A stretch of 64,000 nucleotides of DNA from JABCYV01 sp963696025 (GTDB lineage: Bacteria; Acidobacteriota; Terriglobia; Terriglobales; Acidobacteriaceae), in contig CAVOII010000015.1 of assembly GCA_963696025.1 (NCBI GenBank), forward strand, positions 1-64,000, written 5' to 3'. The notes beneath the pieces were generated by a model. It was not told the origin of the DNA, did no database searches, and saw nothing but the letters and a program-made list of their open reading frames with translations. Below, piece by piece: positions 8,032 to 17,989 of the stretch (position 1 is its first letter; each line of letters begins with the position of its first letter). Made by a program: the position numbers and the translations under genes.

Positions 8032-11000
8032 ATGAAAATCCACAAGCTGAACAGCCCAGCAGTTAATTTGGTGATGGTCGCGTTGCTTACGATTGCCCTC
8101 TATGCCATCTGGGCCAGTTCCGTCGAGGGGCAGGTAGTGGGCGCGACGCTTTCAGGCGTGGTCGCTGACTCATCCGGCGCAGCGGTTCCTGGTGCCACGG
8201 TCTCGATAACTAATGTGGACGCCGGCACAATTCGAGAAGCAACATCCAACGATGACGGGCTGTATTCAGCCCCCAATCTGCTGCCGGGAAACTACGAAGT
8301 TAGCGTATCGGCCGCGGGATTTGCGACTCTGATCCAGAAAGGAATCATACTCACTGTGGGCGCAGAGCAGACGCTCAATCTCGCCCTCAAACTCGGCCAA
8401 GTCACTGAGACCGTTGAAGCGAAGGATGTCATCCCTACGGTCCAAACCAGCTCATCAACCATTAGCGCGACGGTGGATTCCAGAACGGTCCGGGAACTCC
8501 CACTGAACGGCCGCGACTGGACTTCGCTGGCAACCCTCGAACCGGGAGTCTTGAGCATCCCCAATCAAGCTACGACGGCATTCAGTGCGAACAAGGGGAA
8601 TCGCGGTTTTGGCAACCAGTTGAGCAACTCCGGACACCGTGCCAATGAAAACACCTACCGCGTCAACGGCGTCAACACCAACGATTATGCGAATGCAGCC
8701 CCTGGAGGCGCGACTGGGAAGAACCTGGGAGTCGATGCAATTCAGGAGTTTTCCGTTCTAACCACCAACTATACGGCTGAATATGGACGAACCTCAGGGG
8801 CGGTCATCAATGCGATTACGAAATCTGGCGTAAATCAATTTCACGGAACTGGATTCTTCTTCGACCGCGACAAGGTTTTTGACGCCAAGAACTACTTTGA
8901 TCCTCCGGGTCCCATTCCTTCCTTCCGGCGTATTCAATTCGGAGGCAGCGCGGGTGGAGCGATCATCAAAGACAAGACGTTCATTTACGGCGGCTACGAG
9001 GGAATCCGACAGAACCAGCCTGTCTCCACCGTAATCAGCGTCCCGACGCAGGAGGCGCGTAGCGGTCTGCTTTGCACTCCCTTGGGGGGGAATCCGTGTG
9101 CGGCGTTAGGGGTGGTTGTTGTGAGCCCTGCGGTCGTACCGTACCTCGCGCTCTGGCCTTGTCCTGCCTCTTGCCAGAATGCGACCTTTACAGACACGGT
9201 GAACCTCAATGTAGCTTTGGCCGGCATCGCAACGGAAAACTATTTCACTGTAAGAGCAGACCAAAAGCTAGGAGCCAACGATAACTTCGCTGCCAGCTAC
9301 TTCTTTGATTCTGGCCCACTGTCGCAGCCGGATCCGCTGGGAAATGCCATCCACCAGGTCTTCTCTCGACGCCAGATGGCCAGCGCTGAAGAGACCCACA
9401 TCTTCAGCGCTCAATTGCTCAATACCTTTCGCGCGGGCCTCAGCCGCGTGAGAGGAGACATTAACTTACCTGTATCTGGTGACGCGGTTGCTACGAACCC
9501 CGCTCTCGCTGTGGCGCAAGGCGCAATCGGCCCACCGCAAATCGGAATCCCCGGAGTGGTCACCACTGCGATCGGTTTGGGCGGGCTCAACCAATTTAAA
9601 CATGGTTGGACCTCCGGCCAAGCCTATGATGATGCCTTCCTGACTCGAGGAACTCACCAGCTAAAGTTCGGCTTTGCCTTTGAGCGGATGGACTACAACA
9701 TCCAGGAACAGCTCAGCCCGGATGGACGATTGAACAACTACCATGCGCTAGGAGATTTCCTGGCTGACACCACAAACCAGCTCAACGCTTTCATTCCCGG
9801 CGGGACGCACGAAGTCGGACTGCGCGAAAGCCTCTTCGGCCTTTACATTCAGGACGATTGGCGGGCTCGGCCGAACTTCACGGTGAACCTTGGCCTGCGT
9901 TACGAGATAACGACCCGGCCCACCAATGCAAAAACGATTTCACAGCCATCCGGGTTCCCGCCGGGATACGTTATCGCCCCGGCCAATTTCGAAGAAATTA
10001 CGACCCTCACTAACTGTACGCCCGGCACAACCGCGTGCGGACCAGTTGGCGTCGATAGCCCCATCCTGACCAATCCCACGCTCAAGGACTTCGAGCCGCG
10101 AGTCGGTTTCGCCTGGGATCCGTTCAAGGACGGTAAGACTGCCGTGCGGGCGGCATTTGGAATATATGACGTTCTGCCTCTTCCTTATGAGTTCGGCTTG
10201 AATACTGCTGCGACTTCTCCGTTCCAAATCGTGGGCGCTGATCCTAATTTCAATTTCAGCAAGTATGGCAACAGCAACCCGGTTGACCCCAACGTCAGCG
10301 CCCTCGCTCAGAAAGTCAGAAATCGATACATTGATCCGCACCCCGGGCGAGCTGACGTCCTGAACTGGAACTTTAATATCCAGCGTGACCTGGCTCCGAC
10401 TTGGACGTTGTTCGTCGGGTACGTGGGCTCGCGCTCCGTCCATTTGTCGGTCGCGGCCGACGACATCAATCTGGTTCAGCCCATCGTGACGTCTGCTGGA
10501 CTTCTCATTCCGAAGAACGGTATTCAGATCGATCCAAACTGGGGAGGTGCGACCGGTGTGCCCGGGAGTCCCGGCGGAGCCGGAATTCGGCCGGTGTTAT
10601 TTGACGGCTCTTCCTCGTACGAAGCGGGCCAGGCGCAAATCAAGAAGAACATTGGCCACGGCATTCTGGGTCAGCTTTCGTACACATTCGGTAAGTGCAG
10701 AGACACAAGTTCGGCCCCGGTCACCGGGGACACCTATGTAAATTCAATCGCCGTCCCTCTGTTGCTGGCACCGTCATACAGGATTGGCCCCTGCGACTTC
10801 GACGTAAGACAAATCTTGTCGGGGACGTTCGTTTGGGACATTCCTGGTCCGAAGTCTGGGATTGCGGCGTACTTGGCGGGAGGATGGGAGCTCGGCACAA
10901 TTCTCACTGCGACGACCGGTTCGCCCTTTACGCCAACAGTTGGCGATGGTGGCGATCCTCTCAACACCGGTTTTAACGGCGACTTTTCCATGGACTACGC

Positions 11001-11436
11001 GAGCATCGTTCCGGGATGTAGTCCAATCCACGGAGGCGTGAACTATCTCAACCTGAAATGCTTCGCCCTGCCGCAGGCGACTCCTGCTATTGCCGCGCTG
11101 TGCGTCCCCTTCGCGACTCAGCCCGGCACTTGCTCGAATCTTGTAGGCAACGCCGGACGCAACAGTCTTTATGGCCCGGGACTTACTACAGTCGACTTCT
11201 CCGTTTTCAAGAACTTTCGCGTCTCCAGGATATCGGAGGCCTTCAATGTGCAGTTCCGCGGAGAATTTTTCAATATCTTGAATCACACCAACTTCGAGGC
11301 TCCCAATTTCCTGACCGATAGCAACAACAACTCGATCTTCGATGCGTCTGGGCTCCCCTTACCAAATGCCGGCGTGCTCCGCTCCACAGCAACGTCGTCG
11401 CGCCAGATTCAGCTGGGGGTGAAACTCATCTGGTGA
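8032..11436 (+). CDS. Oar-like TonB-dependent outer-membrane receptor
   Basis: 1134 residues. The ATG at 8032 gives a clean signal peptide (a basic start, then VMVALLTIALYAIWASS), so I prefer it over the ATG at 7912. A carboxypeptidase-regulatory-like beta-sandwich follows (SGVVADSSGAAVPGATVSI). The plug domain has RELPLNGRDW and EYGRTSGAVINAITKSG, and a long beta-barrel runs to a terminal QLGVKLIW with an aromatic last residue. Such receptors import large oligomers or chelates across the outer membrane. The substrate is unknown. The divergent regulator and downstream symporter suggest an induced uptake locus. Confidence 0.88.
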   Translation: MKIHKLNSPAVNLVMVALLTIALYAIWASSVEGQVVGATLSGVVADSSGAAVPGATVSITNVDAGTIREATSNDDGLYSAPNLLPGNYEVSVSAAGFATLIQKGIILTVGAEQTLNLALKLGQVTETVEAKDVIPTVQTSSSTISATVDSRTVRELPLNGRDWTSLATLEPGVLSIPNQATTAFSANKGNRGFGNQLSNSGHRANENTYRVNGVNTNDYANAAPGGATGKNLGVDAIQEFSVLTTNYTAEYGRTSGAVINAITKSGVNQFHGTGFFFDRDKVFDAKNYFDPPGPIPSFRRIQFGGSAGGAIIKDKTFIYGGYEGIRQNQPVSTVISVPTQEARSGLLCTPLGGNPCAALGVVVVSPAVVPYLALWPCPASCQNATFTDTVNLNVALAGIATENYFTVRADQKLGANDNFAASYFFDSGPLSQPDPLGNAIHQVFSRRQMASAEETHIFSAQLLNTFRAGLSRVRGDINLPVSGDAVATNPALAVAQGAIGPPQIGIPGVVTTAIGLGGLNQFKHGWTSGQAYDDAFLTRGTHQLKFGFAFERMDYNIQEQLSPDGRLNNYHALGDFLADTTNQLNAFIPGGTHEVGLRESLFGLYIQDDWRARPNFTVNLGLRYEITTRPTNAKTISQPSGFPPGYVIAPANFEEITTLTNCTPGTTACGPVGVDSPILTNPTLKDFEPRVGFAWDPFKDGKTAVRAAFGIYDVLPLPYEFGLNTAATSPFQIVGADPNFNFSKYGNSNPVDPNVSALAQKVRNRYIDPHPGRADVLNWNFNIQRDLAPTWTLFVGYVGSRSVHLSVAADDINLVQPIVTSAGLLIPKNGIQIDPNWGGATGVPGSPGGAGIRPVLFDGSSSYEAGQAQIKKNIGHGILGQLSYTFGKCRDTSSAPVTGDTYVNSIAVPLLLAPSYRIGPCDFDVRQILSGTFVWDIPGPKSGIAAYLAGGWELGTILTATTGSPFTPTVGDGGDPLNTGFNGDFSMDYASIVPGCSPIHGGVNYLNLKCFALPQATPAIAALCVPFATQPGTCSNLVGNAGRNSLYGPGLTTVDFSVFKNFRVSRISEAFNVQFRGEFFNILNHTNFEAPNFLTDSNNNSIFDASGLPLPNAGVLRSTATSSRQIQLGVKLIW

Positions 11437-11509
11437 AGTCGGGAATTGGTCGTACGGGCTTCATGAAGTCGGCAAACTGTTCTAATTCTCCTTCGACAAC
11501 GGTGCTCGT

Positions 11510-11611
11510 ATGCGCGTGTCGGTTATCGGGTTCGTCATCTGCTTGATGGTCATGGCTTTTACGTTCCACTCGTACTTCGCCTCCGGCGGCGACTCCTATG
11601 CTCACGACTGA
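11510..11611 (+). CDS. Possible 33-residue membrane peptide ahead of the symporter gene
   Basis: A short frame encodes 33 residues with a hydrophobic core (VIGFVICLMVMAFTF) and a polar tail. Its last 14 bases overlap the start of the symporter gene. It could be a small leader or membrane peptide coupled to symporter translation, or a chance frame. No strong ribosome-binding site is visible in front of it. Confidence 0.2.
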   Translation: MRVSVIGFVICLMVMAFTFHSYFASGGDSYAHD

Positions 11612-12920
11612 TCGGAAATCAAAGATCTGGTCTGTGGTGCGTGTCTCCAGCGGCAATTTTCTGGAGATGTATGACTTTATGGTCTTTGGTTATTACGCAA
11701 GCGCCATCGGCGATGCGTTCTTTCCGAGCGGCAATCCATTCGTGTCGTTGATGTTGTCATTGATGACTTTCGGGGCAGGTTTTCTTATGCGGCCCCTCGG
11801 GGCCATTGTTCTTGGGGCCTACACCGATCGACATGGACGCCGCGCCGGCCTCATTCTCACGCTGGGCCTGATGTCAGTCGGGATCGTCTCCATAGCATGC
11901 ATGCCGGAATACACAACCATCGGCCTGCTAGCCCCATTGCTGGTGCTGATTGGGCGTTTACTTCAGGGTTTTTCGGCTGGAATGGAATTGGGCGGCGTCT
12001 CAGTTTATTTGTCGGAAATCGCGACGGCAGGGCACAAGGGCTTCTATGTCAGTTGGCAATCGGCAAGCCAGCAGGTGGCAGTCATGTTCGCTGCATTAGT
12101 TGGAGTGTTGTTGCACATTGAACTGCCGCAAGAGAAAGTCATGCAATGGGGATGGCGTATCCCTCTGCTTCTCGGCTGCGTGATCCTTCCGTTCCTATTC
12201 AGGCTTAGGCATTCTCTGCAAGAGACGGATGAGTTTATCGCGCGGAAGCACAGGCCGAGCATTTCCGAAATTCTCCGCTCACTGACTGCCAGTTGGAAGA
12301 TTGTGCTCGTCGGGACCATGATGGCGACGATGACGACCGTGTCTTTCTACATGATCACAGCTTACACGCCCACTTTCGGCAACTCCGTGCTTCATCTGGC
12401 GAATATGGAGAGTCTGATCGTTACGCTCTGCGTGGGTGCCTCGAATCTTTTTTGGCTTCCTATCATGGGATCGCTATCCGACAAGGTGGGGCGCCGGCCT
12501 TTACTGGTCGTGTGCACCATCCTGATGTTGGTCACGGCCTACCCCGCAATGTTATGGCTAGTTCGCGAGCCTTCGTTTTCCCGGTTGCTGACCGTGGAAC
12601 TGTGGTTGTCCTTCATCTATGGCAGCTACAACGGCGCTATGGTCGTCTTCCTCACGGAGATCATGCCGGTGAGTGTACGGACCTCGGGTTTCGCCCTTGC
12701 CTATAGCTTGGCCACCGCAATCTTCGGCGGATTTACTCCCGCGATCAGCACTTATCTGATTCACGTCACCGGCAATCGAGCTGTTCCGGGACTGTGGTTG
12801 TCGCTTGCCGCCGCGTGCGGTCTCGTGGCTTCCCTAATCGCCAGACCCCAGCAAAATATCGTGGACTACCCATCCTTCGAACAACTTCCGCCTCTGACCA
12901 AGCCACAAGCAATCAAATGA
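11598..12920 (+). CDS. MFS metabolite:H+ symporter (MHS family, citrate/tricarballylate-like)
   Basis: 440 residues with about 12 hydrophobic segments. The N-terminal signature GNFLEMYDFMVFGYYASAIG resembles CitA/TcuC-type citrate and tricarballylate carriers. Typical MFS loop motifs follow: GAYTDRHGRRAGL after TM2, RLLQGFSAGMELGG in TM4, and a second-half loop GSLSDKVGRRPLLV. It probably brings an organic acid across the inner membrane by proton symport. It lies 160 bases after the TonB receptor on the same strand, so the two may form one uptake route: outer-membrane import first, then inner-membrane symport. Confidence 0.85.
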   Translation: MLTTDRKSKIWSVVRVSSGNFLEMYDFMVFGYYASAIGDAFFPSGNPFVSLMLSLMTFGAGFLMRPLGAIVLGAYTDRHGRRAGLILTLGLMSVGIVSIACMPEYTTIGLLAPLLVLIGRLLQGFSAGMELGGVSVYLSEIATAGHKGFYVSWQSASQQVAVMFAALVGVLLHIELPQEKVMQWGWRIPLLLGCVILPFLFRLRHSLQETDEFIARKHRPSISEILRSLTASWKIVLVGTMMATMTTVSFYMITAYTPTFGNSVLHLANMESLIVTLCVGASNLFWLPIMGSLSDKVGRRPLLVVCTILMLVTAYPAMLWLVREPSFSRLLTVELWLSFIYGSYNGAMVVFLTEIMPVSVRTSGFALAYSLATAIFGGFTPAISTYLIHVTGNRAVPGLWLSLAAACGLVASLIARPQQNIVDYPSFEQLPPLTKPQAIK

Positions 12921-13063
12921 AAGATGCTTGGGAACTCCGCAGGCCAGACTACGTTATTCGGTGATCTCGACGCGCTTGTCCGGGAAGCAGGGTGTGAGGG
13001 ACTACACGCTCCTATCCAAAAGGAATTTAAAATGTGCCATACCGTTCAATTGGAAACGGGCCG

Positions 13064-13432
13064 TCAGGGATTCGCTAGTTCTGCCACAACCGCCACGTCG
13101 AACTTCGAATAGTATTTCTTCACCTCACCTGCGCCGTACTTCTTGCGGAACTTCTCCATCACCGATTTCACGGAATTCGATTCCGTGATCGGCTTCGCTC
13201 GGAACTCTGCCTCTGCGCCCCGTGCATCAATCCGAATCGTCGGGTTCTTCAGGACGTTCTTATACCATTGCGTCTCCGAGCCGTGCACGGGCAGTAGGTA
13301 CAGTGTGTCGCCTTCTGCGACCAACCAGACGGGATTCGAGATTGTCTTGCCTGACTTCCTACCGATCACGCTGAGCTTGATCTGACGGTAGCGGGCGAGG
13401 CGGTCCTTAAGGTCATTGCTCTTCCTAGGCAT
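13064..13432 (-). CDS. DUF385-type deazaflavin (F420)-dependent nitroreductase family protein
   Basis: 122 residues. The start is fixed by a good Shine-Dalgarno (AAAGGAG) 5 bases upstream of the ATG encoding MPRKSNDL. The sequence fits the split-barrel family: RKSGKTISNPVWLVAEGDTL, YLLPVHGSETQWYKN, and the conserved NPTIRIDARG. Members bind F420 or FMN and reduce nitro groups or other small substrates. No F420-biosynthesis gene is in the window. A methyltransferase remnant lies immediately upstream on the same strand. Confidence 0.8.
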   Translation of the reverse strand: MPRKSNDLKDRLARYRQIKLSVIGRKSGKTISNPVWLVAEGDTLYLLPVHGSETQWYKNVLKNPTIRIDARGAEAEFRAKPITESNSVKSVMEKFRKKYGAGEVKKYYSKFDVAVVAELANP

Positions 13433-13474
13433 TTCTAACTCCTTTCTTGAGCTATGCGTCATCCGGGGCATAGA

Positions 13475-13594
13475 CCTGTTCACTCCTGCAGGATCAAAGT
13501 GAACGAAGTTCACCCCGGGACCCACGCCAATCTCCAGAATATTTCCCTCCGCCAGAAGGACGATGCGGCTGTCGGATCTCGGCGATGGGATCAA
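13475..13594 (-). pseudogene. Remnant of a SAM-dependent methyltransferase
   Basis: Only a fragment remains, containing the SAM-binding motif I region GNILEIGVGPGVNFVHFDPA. This is typical of UbiE/Methyltransf_11-type proteins. No upstream start or downstream motifs are found in frame, and the frame then runs into the neighbouring reductase gene. It is a deletion leftover, similar to other broken genes in this stretch. Confidence 0.6.
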
Positions 13595-13607
13595 GCTTCA
13601 CACTACG

Positions 13608-14048
13608 TCACACATTGCGGTAGCCCCGTTCCTGTAGCACCCAGCTGTTGCCATCCGGATCGGAGAAGTTGGCGAAGCTGGCATAGTCTCCGCGCGCCGG
13701 GTCGAGCCCGGGTGCGAAACCTCCATCCCAGGCTCCAATGGGCGTCTTGTGCCGGATCTCACCAACGTCGACCCCACGTTCGAGCAGGCGGCTCCGCGCG
13801 GCCTCGAGGTCCGCGACAACCACATAGAAGTTCCGAAGTGAACCGACGGGCGCGTCGGTGAGTCCGTTACCTATCTGGATCGAGCAGCTTGAGCCCGGCG
13901 GAGTGAGCTGCACGACGCGGAACGCGAGGTTCGGCGAATAGTCGACATCGAGCGTGAAGCCGACCTGATCGACATAGAACCGCAGCGCTCGCTCGACATC
14001 GCCCACCGGCAGCGTGATCACTTCGACTGAAAACGTTGGCGTTCTCAC
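13608..14048 (-). CDS. VOC (glyoxalase/bleomycin-resistance) family protein
   Basis: 146 residues from a GTG start with an upstream GAGGAGAC ribosome-binding site. It shows the paired beta-alpha-beta-beta-beta layout of the vicinal-oxygen-chelate fold: VEVITLPVGDVERALRFYVD at the N-terminus, and FANFSDPDGNSWVLQE near the C-terminus, where a metal-ligand Glu usually sits. Function is not predictable (glyoxalase-, dioxygenase- or resistance-like). It stands alone between the DUF427 protein and the F420-type gene. Confidence 0.85.
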   Translation of the reverse strand: MRTPTFSVEVITLPVGDVERALRFYVDQVGFTLDVDYSPNLAFRVVQLTPPGSSCSIQIGNGLTDAPVGSLRNFYVVVADLEAARSRLLERGVDVGEIRHKTPIGAWDGGFAPGLDPARGDYASFANFSDPDGNSWVLQERGYRNV

Positions 14049-14127
14049 GGTTACGTCTCCTCTGCGCGGGGGAACAATTTTGCCTTCGAAAATCTCATAT
14101 TCGCCGCTGCGAGTCGCCGAGTGCCGC

Positions 14128-15000
14128 TCATGCCGACTTGCGGCGGGGAAGCGCCTCGGCGACGGTGAGCTCGCGATCGGGGCCGTGTGGAATCACGGTT
14201 TGACCCGGCTCAAGATGAAGCTGTTTGCCATCGAGCTGCACCGAGACAGTGTCCGGCTCGAATGACAAGAAGTTCGAGATGCGACTGACCTCGGGATATG
14301 CCTCAGGATAGGACCATACCGCTAGATGTGCATCACCGATGTTGTAGTAGCTGCACAGCCCTTTGTACGGGCAGAAGGTCTGGCGTTCCACGGGAGTGAG
14401 CGCAGACTCATCAACGTCGGCGCGTGGAACATACCAGCGCGGCGCGAAGCCGGACTCGTAAAGAACTATGGGCCGTTTAGTATCGGCAATGATGCTGTCA
14501 CGATGGCGGACCATGAGATGACGGGATGTCTGGCGGATGTCGATGCGGTGATAGCTGTCGGCGGCATGGCCCACGATCCGTTCGTCTTCTTCGTAGAAAG
14601 CCTCCATGGCCGGCCAGGAGAATGCAACCCGTCCCTGCAACTCGCTCGCGTACGCGGGCAAGTCGATGTGTCGCCATGCCCCTCGCGGTGCGCTCTGCTT
14701 GCCAGCCTGAACGGTATACCAGGATGTGAGCCCAAGATCGGGATGGTGGCTCGTATGCGAGGTGCTTTGGAGAGTGTTTGGAGACACGTCGGTCTCCGGG
14801 AAATAGGCCATCGGATAGTGACCCGGCTCGAAGAGCAGGAGGACGTTCTCGCTATCGGCGATCCAGTTTCCGCCGAAACGCACGCGCATCCGCCGCCGCA
14901 ACGGCTCAACGTACAACAGTCTCTTGGGTAGCGGTTCGGGCACGAGAAATCGTCCGATTGCTCCGGGTGATAACGGACCTTGTTGCCATGACAGTCCCAT
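14128..15000 (-). CDS. Protein with two DUF427 domains
   Basis: 290 residues. The start is set by a strong GGAGGAG site before the ATG encoding MGLSWQQG. Two tandem DUF427 units are visible, one at about residues 25-130 (MRVRFGGNWIADSENVLLL... YYPETDVS-like segment) and the other from about 170 (HLMVRHRDSIIADTKRPIVL, then WYVPRADVDESALTP and FCPYKGLCSYYNIG). DUF427 proteins are small beta-rich proteins of unknown biochemical role. The second unit holds the usual conserved CPYKG. No partner gene suggests a pathway. Confidence 0.8.
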   Translation of the reverse strand: MGLSWQQGPLSPGAIGRFLVPEPLPKRLLYVEPLRRRMRVRFGGNWIADSENVLLLFEPGHYPMAYFPETDVSPNTLQSTSHTSHHPDLGLTSWYTVQAGKQSAPRGAWRHIDLPAYASELQGRVAFSWPAMEAFYEEDERIVGHAADSYHRIDIRQTSRHLMVRHRDSIIADTKRPIVLYESGFAPRWYVPRADVDESALTPVERQTFCPYKGLCSYYNIGDAHLAVWSYPEAYPEVSRISNFLSFEPDTVSVQLDGKQLHLEPGQTVIPHGPDRELTVAEALPRRKSA

Positions 15001-15108
15001 GATTTCTTCTCCTCCTAGGGGAATCTTCAACCGAAATGCTATGACGCAGCAGCCAGCAACTCTGACGCCGTGAAACCTAGCCATGCGGACGTCTCGACCT
15101 TGTTTCTC

Positions 15109-16520
15109 TCAAAGATCAAGAGTGACATCCGCGTTTGGCTGTGAGCAGCATACGAGCACGTTGCCGGGAGCCGGCATCTCAAGCGGTTCGGGGTTGTAAC
15201 CAATCGATCCCCCAATCAGACCAGTCATGCACGTGTGGCACACTCCAGTCCGGCACGACCATCTGACTGGAACATCGCACGCTTCCGCCAGCTCAAGCAA
15301 ACTCTGGTGCTTAGGACCCCATTCCGCCGTGATCCCGCTGCGCGCAAACGAGACTGAGGGGCCAGACCCCGGCGGCCCCTGTGGCAGGTGCGGAGTGCGA
15401 TCAATCCGCGCCATACCGGGCGTAATACCCTCAAGAGCACCGAAGACTTCCGTGTGCACGTTCTCGGCGAGCACACCCCAATCTCGCAGCCCATCGCGCA
15501 TGTTCTGCAAAAATGACGATGGACCACACAGATAGAAGTCACTCTTCCGTGACACGCCAATCTTCTCGAGCAAAGCTACGTCAATGTGCCCAGAAGCATC
15601 GAACTCCATCTCTGGTTGGTCGGTTGAAGCGGGCCTGCTGTACACGATGTAGCTTCGTCCGCGAGAGAGCTGTTTCAGTAAAGAACGCGATTCTTCTGCA
15701 AATGGATGGTCGACGCCATTGCGCGGTTGTCCGTCGATCGACACGAGAACGAAGGAAGTCACGTTGTCGCTTTCCTTACGGGATCTGCGCGGCTCGCATT
15801 TGTTTGAATCCGGGCCATGCTGGTGCTTTCTCCTTCGTTTGCGAGTCCCGGATTCCCCTCCATCGTTTTCGCGCCCGACTCTTGCTTGAGTATCGCCTGG
15901 AATGAACTTTGCCAACCCTTACTTAGTGCAGGAATCCGAAGCGCGCGTTGTAGTTGCTCGCGCGAATGTCCTGGCAAATACAAGAGAGCATCAATTTCGG
16001 CCACCGTGATCCGTTCTGGACCATCAGCAATTTTTACGATGTCGTCGCCCGCACCGACTTCCCCTTCCTGCAACACGCGGAAGTAGAAACCTGGTCTTCG
16101 GTGTGCGACGAGCAGCGCTGGCATGCGAGGTTCATTCATGCGAATGCCGACGCGGTAGCACGTCACGCGCGGCTGTGTAACTTCAAATACCACATCACCA
16201 ATGCGGTATCGATCACCGATGCAGACCTTGTCATCCGCTAGTCCCTCGACCGTAAAGTTCTCACCGAACTGACCGAAACTAAAATCGCTGCGCCCCAGGA
16301 AGTGTTCCCAGTAACGGTAGGAATCCATCTGGTAGACAAATACGGCGCGCTGCTCTCCACCGTGACCCGCAAGATCCACTTGCGCATCACCATCAATGTT
16401 GAGCTTGCGGACAGTCCGCCGCCCCTCGACCGGACATTTCCAGACCGCCGTTCGGACAGTCTTGCCGTTCCATTGCACTTCACGTGGAAGGCCGACATTT
16501 ACTGAAAGCAGGCTCGGCAT
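15109..16520 (-). pseudogene. MOSC / FAD-reductase / 2Fe-2S fusion protein with deleted reductase core
   Basis: The first part (start at 16520 with a GAGGAGGAG site) is an intact MOSC domain: FGQFGENFTVEGLADDKVCIGDRYRIG and CYRVGIRM with the sulfur-carrying Cys (the longer stretch is split by a Gly-Glu-Asn core). It reaches KGWQSSFQAILKQESG and then a frameshift near 15775. The other frame continues KESDNVTSFVLVSIDGQP, then jumps directly to NGVDHPFAEESRSLLKQL. About 110-120 residues of FAD/NAD-binding core are therefore missing. The C-terminal ferredoxin domain is present, with CRTGVCHTC and a later VLVCCSQP supplying the cluster cysteines. Intact relatives move electrons to molybdenum-linked or demethylase reactions. 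This copy should not be functional as a reductase. Confidence 0.75.
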
Positions 16521-16597
16521 CAGTAGCTCCTCCTCGAAATTGGCGATGACAGCTTAACCTGCTCGAGTCTTTGTTATCCGCAGATCAGCGACGCAAT

Positions 16598-17253
16598 TCA
16601 CAAGGTTTCCTTTTTCGCGTGGGGTTCGAGTAAAGGAATCTGCTTCGGACGCCCTCCGCGCGCATGCCGCTCCAAGCCCTCGCCTAGTACTTGCGGTCGC
16701 AGGTAGGTGAGCAGTACACAGCAGACCAAGCCAAAACCGGCTAAAGGATGCCAATACGCTACGCAGGCCGCGCTAAGGAAGATCGCTAGTGTTATCAATG
16801 CTCGCACCCGGGTAAGCTGCCGGGTCGTCGGTGAGACCTCTTGATCACTTGCTTGAGACAATGCCTCCTGCTGATATCCCAAGAACGCAATATTGACCAT
16901 TACGAATACCGCTCCATAGAAAAGGACCGGGCTTGCCGCGAGCCTTGTATCTGCAATCCAGGCAGTCGAATAAGGTACGAGTGAAGTCATGAACAGATGT
17001 GCAAAATTCCACCATATGAGCTTTGGTGTCGCATTGTGCACAAAAAGCAAGAGGCGGTGATGGTTGATCCAGAGGATGGCAACAAACAGATAGCTGACCG
17101 CATAACTCAAAGCGGTAGGCCACAGAGGAAGCAGGCCGACAGCTTCGCCTGAGCTGGCGGTTTCAAGTCCAGAACCATGATCGTGATAATCACCGAGAAG
17201 ACACCATCCGAGAATGCTGTCAACCGCTCTGTTGGAGTTCCTCCGCCAGTCAT
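16598..17253 (-). pseudogene. TMEM175/DUF1211-type potassium channel family protein with a frameshift
   Basis: The ATG at 17253 opens a frame with the family signature RLTAFSDGVFSVIITIMVLD (first transmembrane segment with the FSD motif). It runs out of frame after DLKPP, near 17155. The continuing frame gives SYAVSYLFVAILWINHHRLL and three or four further hydrophobic segments up to KKETL. One missing base in the CCGCC region would restore a protein of about 220 residues. Family members are lysosomal or bacterial K+ channels. The defect may be real or a sequencing indel. Confidence 0.7.
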
Positions 17254-17293
17254 GACCGCTCCTCACTCGCCTCGATTAGTCATCACCTTCCGC

Positions 17294-17690
17294 TCAGAAG
17301 GACACTGCCTGCTTCGCTTCCATGATGATGTCCACAACTTTCTGTGGCGCACTCAGCAGTGGTGTGTGATCGACGGCGAGCGACCTTGTTGTTGCTCTCG
17401 TTCGTTTCGCCATAAAGTGTTGCGTTTTGGGGTTGATGATGCGGTTCTCCTCGGCAATCAGGTACCAGGAAGGTCTGGATCTCCACGCCGGTGTTGGAAC
17501 CCGCTCTTGAATGCATTTGTTCGATCGGCCTCTGGACAGCTGCCGAAAACGCGATTTGTTCTGCCGTCGCATGGTGTGAGAAGGCATTTCCGAAGCCTTC
17601 GTCCGGCATCCAGATGAAACCGTCTGCATCCGGGGCGAGTTGAGGCGACTGGGAGTGTTTTTCGTCTCGCGAAGTCGAATTCGTTTTCCC
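17294..17690 (-). pseudogene. C-terminal half of an alpha/beta hydrolase, frameshifted
   Basis: Two frames together spell the end of an EstC-like alpha/beta hydrolase. The first is LAPDADGFIWMPDEGF and AFSAAVQRPI. The second is PAWRSRPSWYLIAEENRIIN, HFMAKRTRATTRSL and VDHTPLLSAPQKVVDIIMEA, where the His would be the catalytic histidine. The N-terminal half with the nucleophile elbow is missing, and one shift separates the two parts. It is a decayed gene beside the broken channel gene. Confidence 0.65.
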
Positions 17691-17699
17691 ATAGCGCCC

Positions 17700-17989
17700 T
17701 GACTGATGCACTCGCTTTACCAACACAAACCGAAGGCTTCGACTCGCGAAAAGAGACTACAGGACTGAGGTTCGCGACTGCACGCGTCGAGAGTGGCTCT
17801 GTTCGCTGAGATCGCCGCGCGGCGCAGTGTCGCAGTTTAGACAAGTGACGCCCCGACGCCTGTTCCCAACGCCGCTGCTGCAATTGAGGACGGATCGAGC
17901 ACGTGACGAGATCCTTTCTTGTCCTCGGTATTTGGTCCAACTCCGATTGTTCACCTAACGCACATTTGGAATTCGAATTGCCTTAGGTA
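17700..17989. other. Gene-free stretch
   Basis: No frame here resembles a protein family on either strand. It probably contains the lost N-terminal region of the hydrolase remnant, now unrecognisable, plus the upstream region of the following small gene. Confidence 0.4.
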
